A DNA stretch of 9,123 bases, taken from positions 1 through 9,123 of the forward strand of contig JANNRP010000264.1 in the NCBI GenBank assembly GCA_031401535.1. Reading direction: 5' to 3'. Position 1 is the stretch's first letter; each line of letters starts with the position of its first letter. The notes beneath the pieces are model-generated. The model was not told where the DNA came from and ran no database searches. It saw only the letters and a program-made list of their open reading frames with translations. The translations under genes and the position numbers were made by a program. Source of the DNA: JAKFWF01 sp031401535. GTDB taxonomy: Bacteria > Pseudomonadota > Alphaproteobacteria > Rhizobiales > Hyphomicrobiaceae. Shown piece after piece: positions 1 to 6,063 of the stretch.

Positions 1-1355
1 ACCACCCGATTGCGGCCGTCACGTTTGGCGGCATACAACGCATTGTCGGCACGCTTGAACAATGTCTCCGGCGTATCATCCGATCGTTCGAGCGTGGCGA
101 TGCCACAACTGGCAGTGACCCTGATCTGAGTTTGTGGGTTAACCTGAAACAGATCAGCTGCCACGCAGGCTCGCAGCCGTTCGGCCACCTGATATGCGCG
201 TTCCATCGCCGTATCGGGCATGATGATGACAAACTCCTCGCCACCCAGTCGGCAGGCCAGATCAATGCCGCGTGTATTACGGCGGAACCGCCCGGAGAAC
301 TCACGCAGCACGTTGTCGCCCGCATCGTGGCCATAGGTGTCGTTGATCTTTTTGAAGAAATCGATATCGGCAACCACGATCGACAATGGCCGGTTGCCGA
401 CGCGCGATTCTTCCACGAGCGTGCGTAGGTGCCCTTCCATGTAGCGCCGGTTGTGTAAGCCAGTCAAAGCATCCGTAATTGCGAACTCGACGCTTTCCTC
501 GAATCGTGTGCGCAGCAAGTCAGCATGGCGTTTGCGCCGGATCTGGGTCTTCACCCGAGCCAGCATCTCATTGCGGTCGATCGGGCGCACCAGATAGTCG
601 TTCACACCCATATCGAGGCCGCGCATCAGTCTCGCGTTATCTCCTGGCTCGATCATCACAATGATCGGCAAATGGCGCGTGCGATCGAGCGAGCGTACTT
701 GGCTGCACAGGCGTAGCCCATCGGCACTGGTCAAACCGAGACTCACCATCAACAGGTCAAAATTGAATTCGCCAACGCGGTTGAGAGCGGTTTGTACGTC
801 GCCATGCACGAATACGTCGTGCGTGCGTGCCAATGCCTCCATGGTTCGCGACGCCGATCGGCGATGATCATCAACCAACAAGATGCGACCGCTCTCGCCA
901 CGCAACGACTTGGCGACGGCTGGCGATAGTGGCATTCCCATCTGCTGGGTTGTGGCCGCCCGCATCGTCATCTCATCATGCATGACCTTCAAGCGTGCCA
1001 CGTTTTTGACGCGCGTGATGAGCGCGATATCGTCTACCGGCTTGCTCAAAAAGTCGTCTGCGCCGGCCTCAAGCCCTTGAACCTTGTCGGACGACTGATC
1101 AAGCGCGGTCACCATGATCACCGGCACGTGCTGTGTCGCCGGATTGCTCTTGATCCGCCGACAGACCTCGAACCCATCCATTCCCGGCATCATGACGTCG
1201 AGCAGCACTACATCGACGCGCTCACGCCCACAAATCTCCAGCGCCTGCTGACCGTTAGTGGCGGTCAGAACTTCAAAATACTCGGCCGCTAAGCGGGCTT
1301 CGAGCAGCTTGATGTTGGCCAGAATATCATCGACGACCAGCACACGCGCAGTCAT
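1..1355 (-). CDS. pleD: Response regulator / diguanylate cyclase PleD (3' end cut by window edge)
   Basis: PleD makes cyclic di-GMP from two GTP and acts in the polar cell-cycle programme of alphaproteobacteria. The reading frame is open from ATG at 1355 to the left edge, 451 codons, with no stop; Caulobacter PleD is about 454 residues, so only a few C-terminal residues are missing. Domains in order: receiver 1 (about 1–120) with acidic pair D9/D10, phospho-acceptor D53 in LLDVMMPG and K105; receiver 2 (about 157–275) with D162/D163 but Ser205 at the usual phospho-acceptor position, matching the known non-phosphorylated adaptor role; GGDEF domain (about 290–451). The active site GGEEF lies at 231–245 (residues 371–375). 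An inhibitory I-site, RGID (362–365), lies five residues before it, so product feedback inhibition is expected. An AAGGTGG ribosome site precedes the ATG. It sits 44 bp downstream of divK, as in the Caulobacter divK–pleD operon. Confidence 0.95.
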   Translation of the reverse strand, partial: MTARVLVVDDILANIKLLEARLAAEYFEVLTATNGQQALEICGRERVDVVLLDVMMPGMDGFEVCRRIKSNPATQHVPVIMVTALDQSSDKVQGLEAGADDFLSKPVDDIALITRVKNVARLKVMHDEMTMRAATTQQMGMPLSPAVAKSLRGESGRILLVDDHRRSASRTMEALARTHDVFVHGDVQTALNRVGEFNFDLLMVSLGLTSADGLRLCSQVRSLDRTRHLPIIVMIEPGDNARLMRGLDMGVNDYLVRPIDRNEMLARVKTQIRRKRHADLLRTRFEESVEFAITDALTGLHNRRYMEGHLRTLVEESRVGNRPLSIVVADIDFFKKINDTYGHDAGDNVLREFSGRFRRNTRGIDLACRLGGEEFVIIMPDTAMERAYQVAERLRACVAADLFQVNPQTQIRVTASCGIATLERSDDTPETLFKRADNALYAAKRDGRNRV

Positions 1356-1399
1356 TTACCACCTTCTTGCGACTGGCTCGTGGGGAGTAACCGCCATCG

Positions 1400-1786
1400 T
1401 CATGCTTCCCCGATAAAACGACGCACGATTGCGATAAAACTGCCGACCGAAATCGGCTTTGAGATATAGGCCTCACAACCACCACCGCGGATGCGCTCCT
1501 CATCGCCTTTCATCGCAAACGCGGTGACGGCGACCACGGGAATTTCGCGTAACTCAGGATCATTCTTCAACTGCCGCGTCACCTCGAGCCCCGAGATCTC
1601 TGGCAGCTGGATGTCCATCAAGATCAACGCCGGCCGATGCTCACGGGCGATGCCCAGCGCGTCACGTCCGTTCCGCGTTTGTAAGGTTGTATAGCCATGA
1701 GCATCGAGTAGATCATGAAACAATTTCATGTTCAGCTCGTTGTCCTCGACGATCAGCACAGTCTTGGCACGACGGGGCTCGGACAC
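1400..1786 (-). CDS. divK: Single-domain response regulator DivK
   Basis: DivK is a stand-alone receiver that is phosphorylated and dephosphorylated by the DivJ/PleC kinases and feeds into DivL–CckA–CtrA control of the cell cycle. From the GTG at 1786 the protein has 128 residues, close to the usual 120–125. It shows the acidic pocket E14/D15, phospho-acceptor D58 in LMDIQLPEISG, T88 in VVAVTAFAMKGDEE and K110 in ISKPIS. The stretch EDNELNMKLFHDLL is near-diagnostic for DivK. No output domain follows. I chose GTG 1786 because GAGGGG lies six bases upstream and because homologues begin close to the TVLIVEDN strand. The frame stays open further upstream to an ATG at 1828 and a TTG at 1846, which would add 14 or 20 residues of unconserved, polar sequence. 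The gene is first in the divK–pleD operon. Its identity is very secure; only the start is uncertain. Confidence 0.93.
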   Translation of the reverse strand: MSEPRRAKTVLIVEDNELNMKLFHDLLDAHGYTTLQTRNGRDALGIAREHRPALILMDIQLPEISGLEVTRQLKNDPELREIPVVAVTAFAMKGDEERIRGGGCEAYISKPISVGSFIAIVRRFIGEA

Positions 1787-1973
1787 CTGATGCCCCTCGA
1801 AGCTGGCGCTGCGTTCCTGGTAGGTCATTGACCGGCTATCTGACAAGAATCTCGCATTATTTATACATGCACCGATTCGCCTACGAACACGGTATTGCAG
1901 TGTGCGCCAGAAGCCGTAACAAACGGTTTAAGTTCGGAAGAATCACAACGACGCGACCTAATTGGAAGTTGGC
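1787..1973. promoter_or_regulatory. Divergent promoter region between divK and DUF3572, with three GANTC sites
   Basis: This gap must hold promoters for both the divK–pleD operon (minus) and the DUF3572–kinase pair (plus). It contains three GANTC motifs, the methylation target of CcrM: 1847–1851 (GAATC), 1874–1878 (GATTC) and 1940–1944 (GAATC). It also holds a TAAC-N7-TTAA element (1917–1931) that matches the CtrA box TTAA-N7-TTAA imperfectly, with two mismatches in one half. A possible plus-strand promoter, TTGCAG near 1894 and TAACAA near 1916, is weak. The motifs are visible; regulation by CcrM, GcrA or CtrA is inferred. Confidence 0.5.
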
Positions 1974-2279
1974 ATGTTCAAGAAGCCTCGCCCCAAACGG
2001 CTGGATCGCGAAGCGGCCGAGACCATCGGACTGCAAGCGTTGGCTTTTCTCGCCGAGGATGAAACACGCATTGGTCAGTTTCTTGGAACCACTGGCATCG
2101 CGCCTGACGATCTGGGTGCGCGGGCACAAAGCTCCGATCTGCTGCTGGCGGTCCTCGATTACATCAGCAGTGATGAGTCGCTGCTTTTGATGTTCGCCGC
2201 CAACGCCGGTATTCCGCCCGAAGACTTCGCGCCAGCACTTGCCTTGTTGTCTGGTCACGCTCGAACGCGAGACGGCTGA
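1974..2279 (+). CDS. DUF3572 family protein
   Basis: This small protein of 101 residues matches the alphaproteobacterial DUF3572 family. Family-like stretches are EAAETIGLQALAFLAEDE near the N-terminus, FLGTTGIAPDDL, and a C-terminal SDESLLLMFAANAGIPPED block. It has no signal peptide, membrane segment or cysteine-rich site and reads as a small acidic, mostly helical cytoplasmic protein. Its biochemical role is unknown. The ATG at 1974 is preceded five bases upstream by GGAAG; an in-frame TTG at 1962 would add four residues but lacks a comparable ribosome site. It diverges from divK, an arrangement I recall as common in Rhizobiales. Its TGA shares one base with the next ATG, so the downstream kinase is probably translationally coupled to it. 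Confidence 0.85.
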   Translation: MFKKPRPKRLDREAAETIGLQALAFLAEDETRIGQFLGTTGIAPDDLGARAQSSDLLLAVLDYISSDESLLLMFAANAGIPPEDFAPALALLSGHARTRDG

Positions 2280-3214
2280 TGATCCAGCAAATAACTCCAA
2301 CAAGCCAGCCCGCACCCTGGCGCATCGGCATCGATCTCGGCGGCACCAAAATTGCGGGCATTGTGCTTGGAACCGACGATCACATTGCTGCCGAAACCCG
2401 GATAGCGGCGCCACAGGGCAATTACGAAGCGACCATTGTCGCCTTGACCCGGCTCGTCGTCGAGTTGGAGGCGACATGCGACGCGCCATCGTCTATCGGC
2501 ATTGGCATGCCCGGCTCTGTATCGCCAGCAACCGGCCTTGTTCAAAACGCAAACTCGACATGGCTCAATGGACGTTACTTCAAACACGATCTCGAAGCAG
2601 CCCTTGCTCGTCCGATACGGTTGGCTAATGATGCCAACTGCTTGGCACTGTCTGAAGCAGTGGACGGGGCCGGTCGGGATATGCCGTCGGTGTTTGGTGT
2701 CATCATAGGCACCGGATGTGGTGGCGGAGTGGTCGTAGACGGCCGCCTGATCGACGGTCCCCGTGGCATCGGCGGCGAATGGGGGCACAACCCTCTGCCC
2801 TGGGCGCTGCCTGATGAGTATCCAGGCCCGACATGCTGGTGTGGGCGGCTCGGCTGTATGGAGACGTGGGTTTCTGGGCCGGCCCTAGCCGCCGACCACG
2901 CCCGCGCCACTGGGCTGACGTCATCTGCGGAAGACATTGCAATGCTTGCAGCTGCCGGAGACAATAGCGCTAAAGCGACACTTGACCGGCATGCATCACG
3001 GCTCGCGCGCGGACTTGCTCACATCGTCAACGTCATCGACCCGCACGTTATAGTCCTGGGCGGCGGATTATCGAACTTGACGCACCTCTATACGGTGCTT
3101 CCCGGATTGATGGCACCACATATATTTGCCGACCATGCCAATGTGAATCTCCGACGGCCCGCGTGGGGCGCTGCCAGCGGCGTGCGTGGTGCTGCCCGCC
3201 TGTGGTCAGCCTGA
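2279..3214 (+). CDS. mak: ROK family sugar kinase, fructokinase Mak-like
   Basis: This 311-residue protein is a complete ROK-family kinase that transfers phosphate from ATP to a hexose. The N-terminal phosphate-binding motif IDLGGTK is at residues 18–24, the catalytic Asp is D118 in LANDANC, and a second glycine-rich loop GTGCGGG is at 144–150. The ROK zinc site is intact: H170 in GEWGHNPLPW plus C186, C188 and C193 in CWCGRLGCME. The runs NANSTWLNG, ANDANCLALSEAVDG and GEWGHNPLPW resemble E. coli Mak (manno/fructokinase) more than NagK, so fructose to fructose-6-phosphate is the best guess. GlcNAc or glucose kinase remains possible. The start ATG overlaps the DUF3572 stop by one base (TGATG). 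It converges on eipB, only 11 bp away. Confidence 0.85.
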   Translation: MIQQITPTSQPAPWRIGIDLGGTKIAGIVLGTDDHIAAETRIAAPQGNYEATIVALTRLVVELEATCDAPSSIGIGMPGSVSPATGLVQNANSTWLNGRYFKHDLEAALARPIRLANDANCLALSEAVDGAGRDMPSVFGVIIGTGCGGGVVVDGRLIDGPRGIGGEWGHNPLPWALPDEYPGPTCWCGRLGCMETWVSGPALAADHARATGLTSSAEDIAMLAAAGDNSAKATLDRHASRLARGLAHIVNVIDPHVIVLGGGLSNLTHLYTVLPGLMAPHIFADHANVNLRRPAWGAASGVRGAARLWSA

Positions 3215-3225
3215 CCTGGAACCAC
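3202..3225 (+). terminator. Possible weak hairpin at the mak/eipB convergence
   Basis: GTGGT (3202–3206) pairs with ACCAC (3221–3225), and CAG (3207–3209) with CTG (3216–3218) after a two-base bulge. The loop holds the mak stop codon. Only a short, mixed TCATTT run follows, so this is weak as a Rho-independent terminator. It is listed because the two genes converge with just 11 bp between them. Confidence 0.2.
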
Positions 3226-4080
3226 TCATTTCTTGTCGCAGGGCACTTCGTCGAGGAACGTTAATTCCTTGAGTACACCGCGAATAGAAAAATCACCGTA
3301 GTCGATAAACAAGCGGCGGCTTACGCCGTTCTCGAAGAACAGGAATGCCAGCTCATAGGACGGGGCGGCATCCGACTTGTCACCTGCCTTGTCGAAATAA
3401 CTGAGCGATACCGGCCACGATGGCAGCCGATCCAACGCCTCGCCGTTCTTGACCGGCGGCAGACGGCTGTTGCGCCCGGGAGCCTGCACCTTGCCGATCA
3501 CGGCAGTGGTGGCGAACACCTTCTCGCCCTTGTCGGAGCCGTCGTAGAGATCGGCTGCAAAAATCGACTTGCCGACTTTTGCTGCCTTTAACAGCGCAAT
3601 CGAATGCTGCACGGGAAACAATGTTTCTGCGGCAATTGTTAACGACGCTTTTTTGGGCTTGCTGACGTCTGCTTTGATCGCTCCGTCAGGTACCGCCCGG
3701 CTCGCGTCGCCAGCCGTGACCTCGGTCTGTTGGTCGTCTCGGTACTGGCTTGAGTTGAACTTGAAGGCCTTGGCCCCAGCCTCCTCAACAGTGGTTGATC
3801 TCAGGTCGTTGACACTGGCTTGCCCTTCCTGACTGGTCATACGCGTAACGAACCGCATGTTCTGGGTGTACCCCTGACACACGCTACCTGTCAGTTCATA
3901 GACCATACGCCCATTCAAATCAGCAATACCCGCACCGGCCTTGGCATTCTCCAGTGCGATCTCGTAAACCGCTCGATGCGGCGCCAAGGTGATCGTATCG
4001 GTCGCGGCCGCGTACGCTGGCGCGGCGGCCGTGACCATCACTACCAGCCCTCCACCTCGTCGCATTCCGTTCGGCACCAT
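3226..4080 (-). CDS. eipB: Exported cell envelope integrity protein EipB (DUF1849)
   Basis: This 284-residue protein belongs to DUF1849, whose characterised member EipB of Brucella is a periplasmic beta-spiral protein needed for envelope integrity. The N-terminus has basic residues, a hydrophobic run (about 10–20) and a plausible signal peptidase site after A24 (AYA). The mature part opens with LAPHRAVYEIAL, followed by GIADLNGRMVYELTGSVCQGY, both typical of the family. Cys68 and Cys281 match the positions of the conserved pair that forms a disulfide joining the two ends of the spiral in Brucella EipB. Other family-like parts are MRFVTRMTSQEG, LFPVQHSI and the C-terminal FSIRGVLKELTFLDEVPC. 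The ATG at 4080 has AAAGGA nine bases upstream. It is transcribed alone, divergently from the GDPD gene. The family call is firm; the in vivo role is transferred from Brucella. Confidence 0.88.
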   Translation of the reverse strand: MVPNGMRRGGGLVVMVTAAAPAYAAATDTITLAPHRAVYEIALENAKAGAGIADLNGRMVYELTGSVCQGYTQNMRFVTRMTSQEGQASVNDLRSTTVEEAGAKAFKFNSSQYRDDQQTEVTAGDASRAVPDGAIKADVSKPKKASLTIAAETLFPVQHSIALLKAAKVGKSIFAADLYDGSDKGEKVFATTAVIGKVQAPGRNSRLPPVKNGEALDRLPSWPVSLSYFDKAGDKSDAAPSYELAFLFFENGVSRRLFIDYGDFSIRGVLKELTFLDEVPCDKK

Positions 4081-4245
4081 TTGTTGTTGTCCTTTTTTGG
4101 AGCGGGTCTTATTCCCGGGTCACTTTGGATCAAGTTAGAGCGGCGGTGGAAGGTTGCAAAGCTTTCTGGCAATAAAGCGAGCATGGACACGAGCGATTAG
4201 TGATGTGTTTCACATCGCCATACGCCAAACTGGACAACCTTTTTC
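4081..4245. promoter_or_regulatory. Divergent intergenic region eipB / GDPD with a 15-bp palindrome
   Basis: This 165-bp gap separates two divergent genes and should carry both promoters. The clearest element is a perfect inverted repeat, GATGTG-TTT-CACATC (4202–4216), 29 bp before the GDPD start. It could bind a dimeric regulator. It resembles, but is shorter than, the Crp/FNR spacing. Clear −35/−10 pairs are not evident. A TTGATC…TAAGAC pair with a 16-base spacer on the minus strand is a weak candidate for eipB. Confidence 0.3.
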
Positions 4246-5004
4246 ATGCTTGATCGACAAACCTTCATTCGGCCTATCGCACACCGCGGCTTGCATAATC
4301 CGGTGTTGGGCATCGTCGAGAATACTGCTCCTGCCTTCGACGCCGCCATTGCACGGGGGTACGGCATAGAGTGCGACCTTCAGCCCCTGGTGGATGGCAC
4401 ACCGGTCGTATTCCACGACGAAACACTGACCCGCCTCATCGACGCGCCCGGATTGCCCGCTCGGATCGATCAACTTTCAAGCGCTCAGCTCAAGCGCATC
4501 AGATATCGCGGCTCGGACACAGCAATCATTGGTTTTGCAGAATTACTCGAGTTAGCCGCCGGTCGCGTACCCCTATTGGTCGAAATCAAAAGCGACTGGA
4601 ACCCACCAAGCGCAGCTTTTCTTCAGAATATTGCGACCCTTGCCAGCGCGTACAATGGGCCATTGGCGCTGATGTCCTTTGACCCCGACGTGATGCGGTC
4701 GATGCGCATATTGGCGCCAGATATCCCACGCGGCATTGTTGCCGGCATTTATAGCGGCCCCAGTTGGTGGGAGGATAAGATCGATCCTGAGCGTGCGTTC
4801 CGACTCAGTCATCTGCTTGAGAACGGAGCCGTGGCCCCAAGTTTTGTCAGCTACCACGTCAAGGCGCTGCCGACGTCCGTGACGCGCTACATCCGTGAAG
4901 TCACCGGACTGCCACTGTTCTGCTGGACGGTGCGCACGCTCGAAGACAGGGACAGTGCTGCGCGATGGGCCGATGCCGCAACCTTCGAGGGCTATGAGCC
5001 CTGA
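4246..5004 (+). CDS. Glycerophosphodiester phosphodiesterase (GDPD, UgpQ-like)
   Basis: This 252-residue protein is a full-length GDPD-family TIM-barrel enzyme. The family cleaves deacylated phospholipid head groups (glycerophosphodiesters) to glycerol-3-phosphate and an alcohol, using a metal ion. Key residues are present: H13–R14 in IAHRG, ENTAPAF (25–31), the E42/D44 pair in IECDLQ, H57–D58 in VVFHDETL, and E113/K115 in LLVEIKSD. It ends in the usual FCWTVRT…FEGYEP C-terminus. No signal peptide is seen, so it is probably cytoplasmic like UgpQ. The start is bounded by an in-frame stop at 4201–4203; ATG 4246 is the first good codon, though its ribosome site is poor (GGA about a dozen bases upstream). 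The natural substrate cannot be told from sequence. It stands alone between a divergent eipB and a convergent M48 gene. Confidence 0.93.
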   Translation: MLDRQTFIRPIAHRGLHNPVLGIVENTAPAFDAAIARGYGIECDLQPLVDGTPVVFHDETLTRLIDAPGLPARIDQLSSAQLKRIRYRGSDTAIIGFAELLELAAGRVPLLVEIKSDWNPPSAAFLQNIATLASAYNGPLALMSFDPDVMRSMRILAPDIPRGIVAGIYSGPSWWEDKIDPERAFRLSHLLENGAVAPSFVSYHVKALPTSVTRYIREVTGLPLFCWTVRTLEDRDSAARWADAATFEGYEP

Positions 5005-5006
5005 CC

Positions 5007-5032
5007 CCCGGATGTGACGACCCACGTCCGGG
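5007..5032. terminator. Hairpin between convergent GDPD and M48 genes
   Basis: CCCGGATGTG (5007–5016) pairs with CACGTCCGGG (5023–5032): ten pairs, one of them T·G, around a six-base loop. It begins two bases after the GDPD stop codon and 33 bp beyond the M48 stop codon on the other strand. No T-tract follows on either strand, so it is not a textbook intrinsic terminator. It may still act as a bidirectional transcript end or 3' stabiliser. A second small hairpin, ACCGC/GCGGT, lies at 5042–5056. Confidence 0.45.
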
Positions 5033-5064
5033 ACGCCCAAAACCGCCGCGTGCGGTGACAGAGC

Positions 5065-5907
5065 CTAATTCAACTTCCGTCGCCGGGCTGCCTCATAGAG
5101 CGGGAGAACGTCCTTGAGATTGGCCTTAATGGTCGTGATCCGCGTGTCACCCGACGGATGCGTGGACATCCATTGCGGCGGCGCACCTTGTGATGCCTTG
5201 CTCATCTTCTGCCACAACGTCACGCCAGCTTCTGGGTTGTAACCGCCACGGGCCGCGATCTCCATACCTACAAGATCGGCTTCGGTCTCATCGTTGCGCG
5301 AGAATTTGAGGCTGAGCAAACCGCCGGCGGCACGTGTCAACTCGCCGACGTTACCACCGACCAGCACGCTGATTGCCAATGTGCCAAAGCCCGTCAATTT
5401 TTGTTTGGCGGCGCGGGCCCGGGCATGTTCCCGCAATGCATGAGCAATTTCATGCCCCATGATCATGGCAACTTCATCGTCGTTCAACTGCAGTTTCTCT
5501 AAGATACCAGTGAAAAAGGCGATCTTGCCGCCCGGCATGCAGAACGCGTTGATCGAGCCTGAATTGATCAGGTTGACGTCCCAACGCCAGTCCCTGGCGC
5601 GCTCGTTGAACTTATAGGAATGCGGCAGCAGATCTTGGAAAATCCGGCGCAGCCGCTGCGTTTGAGGATGCTCAGGCGGCAACAATGCGCGTTTCTGTGC
5701 GGCCTGCTTCGTCAACTGGGCATACTGCAGCTCGCCCGCCTGTTCCATCCCTTCGGACGACGCCAATTTGCGAACCAGTCGCCCAATAATGCCGGGCTCG
5801 CTTATTTTGACGCCATCGTTAACCTGCGGCGCCTGCGATGCAGCCGGTGCCACAACTGCAATGGATGCCACCGTCGCGGTTATGATCAGCAATCTCGTTA
5901 GGCGCAT
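5065..5907 (-). CDS. Exported M48 family zinc metallopeptidase (BepA/LoiP type)
   Basis: This 280-residue protein is a periplasmic M48 peptidase, a family that degrades misassembled envelope proteins. The N-terminus is a signal peptide (MRLTRLLIITATVASIAVV, then an Ala-rich cleavage region near residues 19–26) with no lipobox cysteine, so it is soluble or peripheral rather than a lipoprotein. The zinc site HEIAH is at 152–156 and the downstream ligand motif ETEAD at 207–211. FCMPGGKIAFFTGIL before it and STHPSGDTRI near the C-terminus are hallmarks of the M48C type. No TPR repeats follow, unlike E. coli BepA, so it is closer in architecture to LoiP/YcaL. I chose ATG 5907 because GGAGGG sits just upstream and the signal peptide begins there. 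The frame extends 36 codons further, but that part has no signal-like features. It is transcribed divergently from the COG3146 gene. Confidence 0.9.
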   Translation of the reverse strand: MRLTRLLIITATVASIAVVAPAASQAPQVNDGVKISEPGIIGRLVRKLASSEGMEQAGELQYAQLTKQAAQKRALLPPEHPQTQRLRRIFQDLLPHSYKFNERARDWRWDVNLINSGSINAFCMPGGKIAFFTGILEKLQLNDDEVAMIMGHEIAHALREHARARAAKQKLTGFGTLAISVLVGGNVGELTRAAGGLLSLKFSRNDETEADLVGMEIAARGGYNPEAGVTLWQKMSKASQGAPPQWMSTHPSGDTRITTIKANLKDVLPLYEAARRRKLN

Positions 5908-6012
5908 AATAGACCCTCCTAGCATATCGTCGACGTTACGATAGCGGTCAGCACCCGCTGGGTGAAGGCTCTCAGACGAAACATTTTGTGGCTCCGCGTC
6001 GTCTGGCCCACA

Positions 6013-6034
6013 CATGCGCTATGGGCATGCGCTA
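6013..6034. repeat. Direct repeat CATGCGCTA ×2 upstream of the COG3146 gene
   Basis: Two identical nine-base copies (6013–6021 and 6026–6034) are separated by TGGG, a period of 13 bp. They lie 30–51 bp before the ATG at 6064 in the 156-bp divergent gap (5908–6063) between the M48 and COG3146 genes. Tandem operator half-sites or chance are both possible. I see no convincing promoter in the rest of this gap. Confidence 0.35.
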
Positions 6035-6063
6035 AGCTGCGTGTCCAACAGTTAAGGTGTCGC

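Noticed and set aside
1881..2489. A 202-codon open frame on the minus strand.
   Set aside because: It runs antisense across DUF3572 and the start of the kinase gene. It is rich in Arg and Cys, has no recognisable family motif, and is a shadow frame of real genes.
2255..2788. A 177-codon minus-strand frame opposite the ROK kinase.
   Set aside because: It is antisense to a complete kinase with all motifs; the composition is typical of a shadow frame in GC-rich DNA.
5908..6015. A 36-residue N-terminal extension of the M48 protein from ATG 6015.
   Set aside because: The signal peptide begins at ATG 5907 with GGAGGG directly before it; the extension would place it internally.
5962..6063. A 34-residue N-terminal extension of the COG3146 protein.
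   Set aside because: It lacks family sequence, and the internal ATG 6064 has an AAGG ribosome site at workable spacing.
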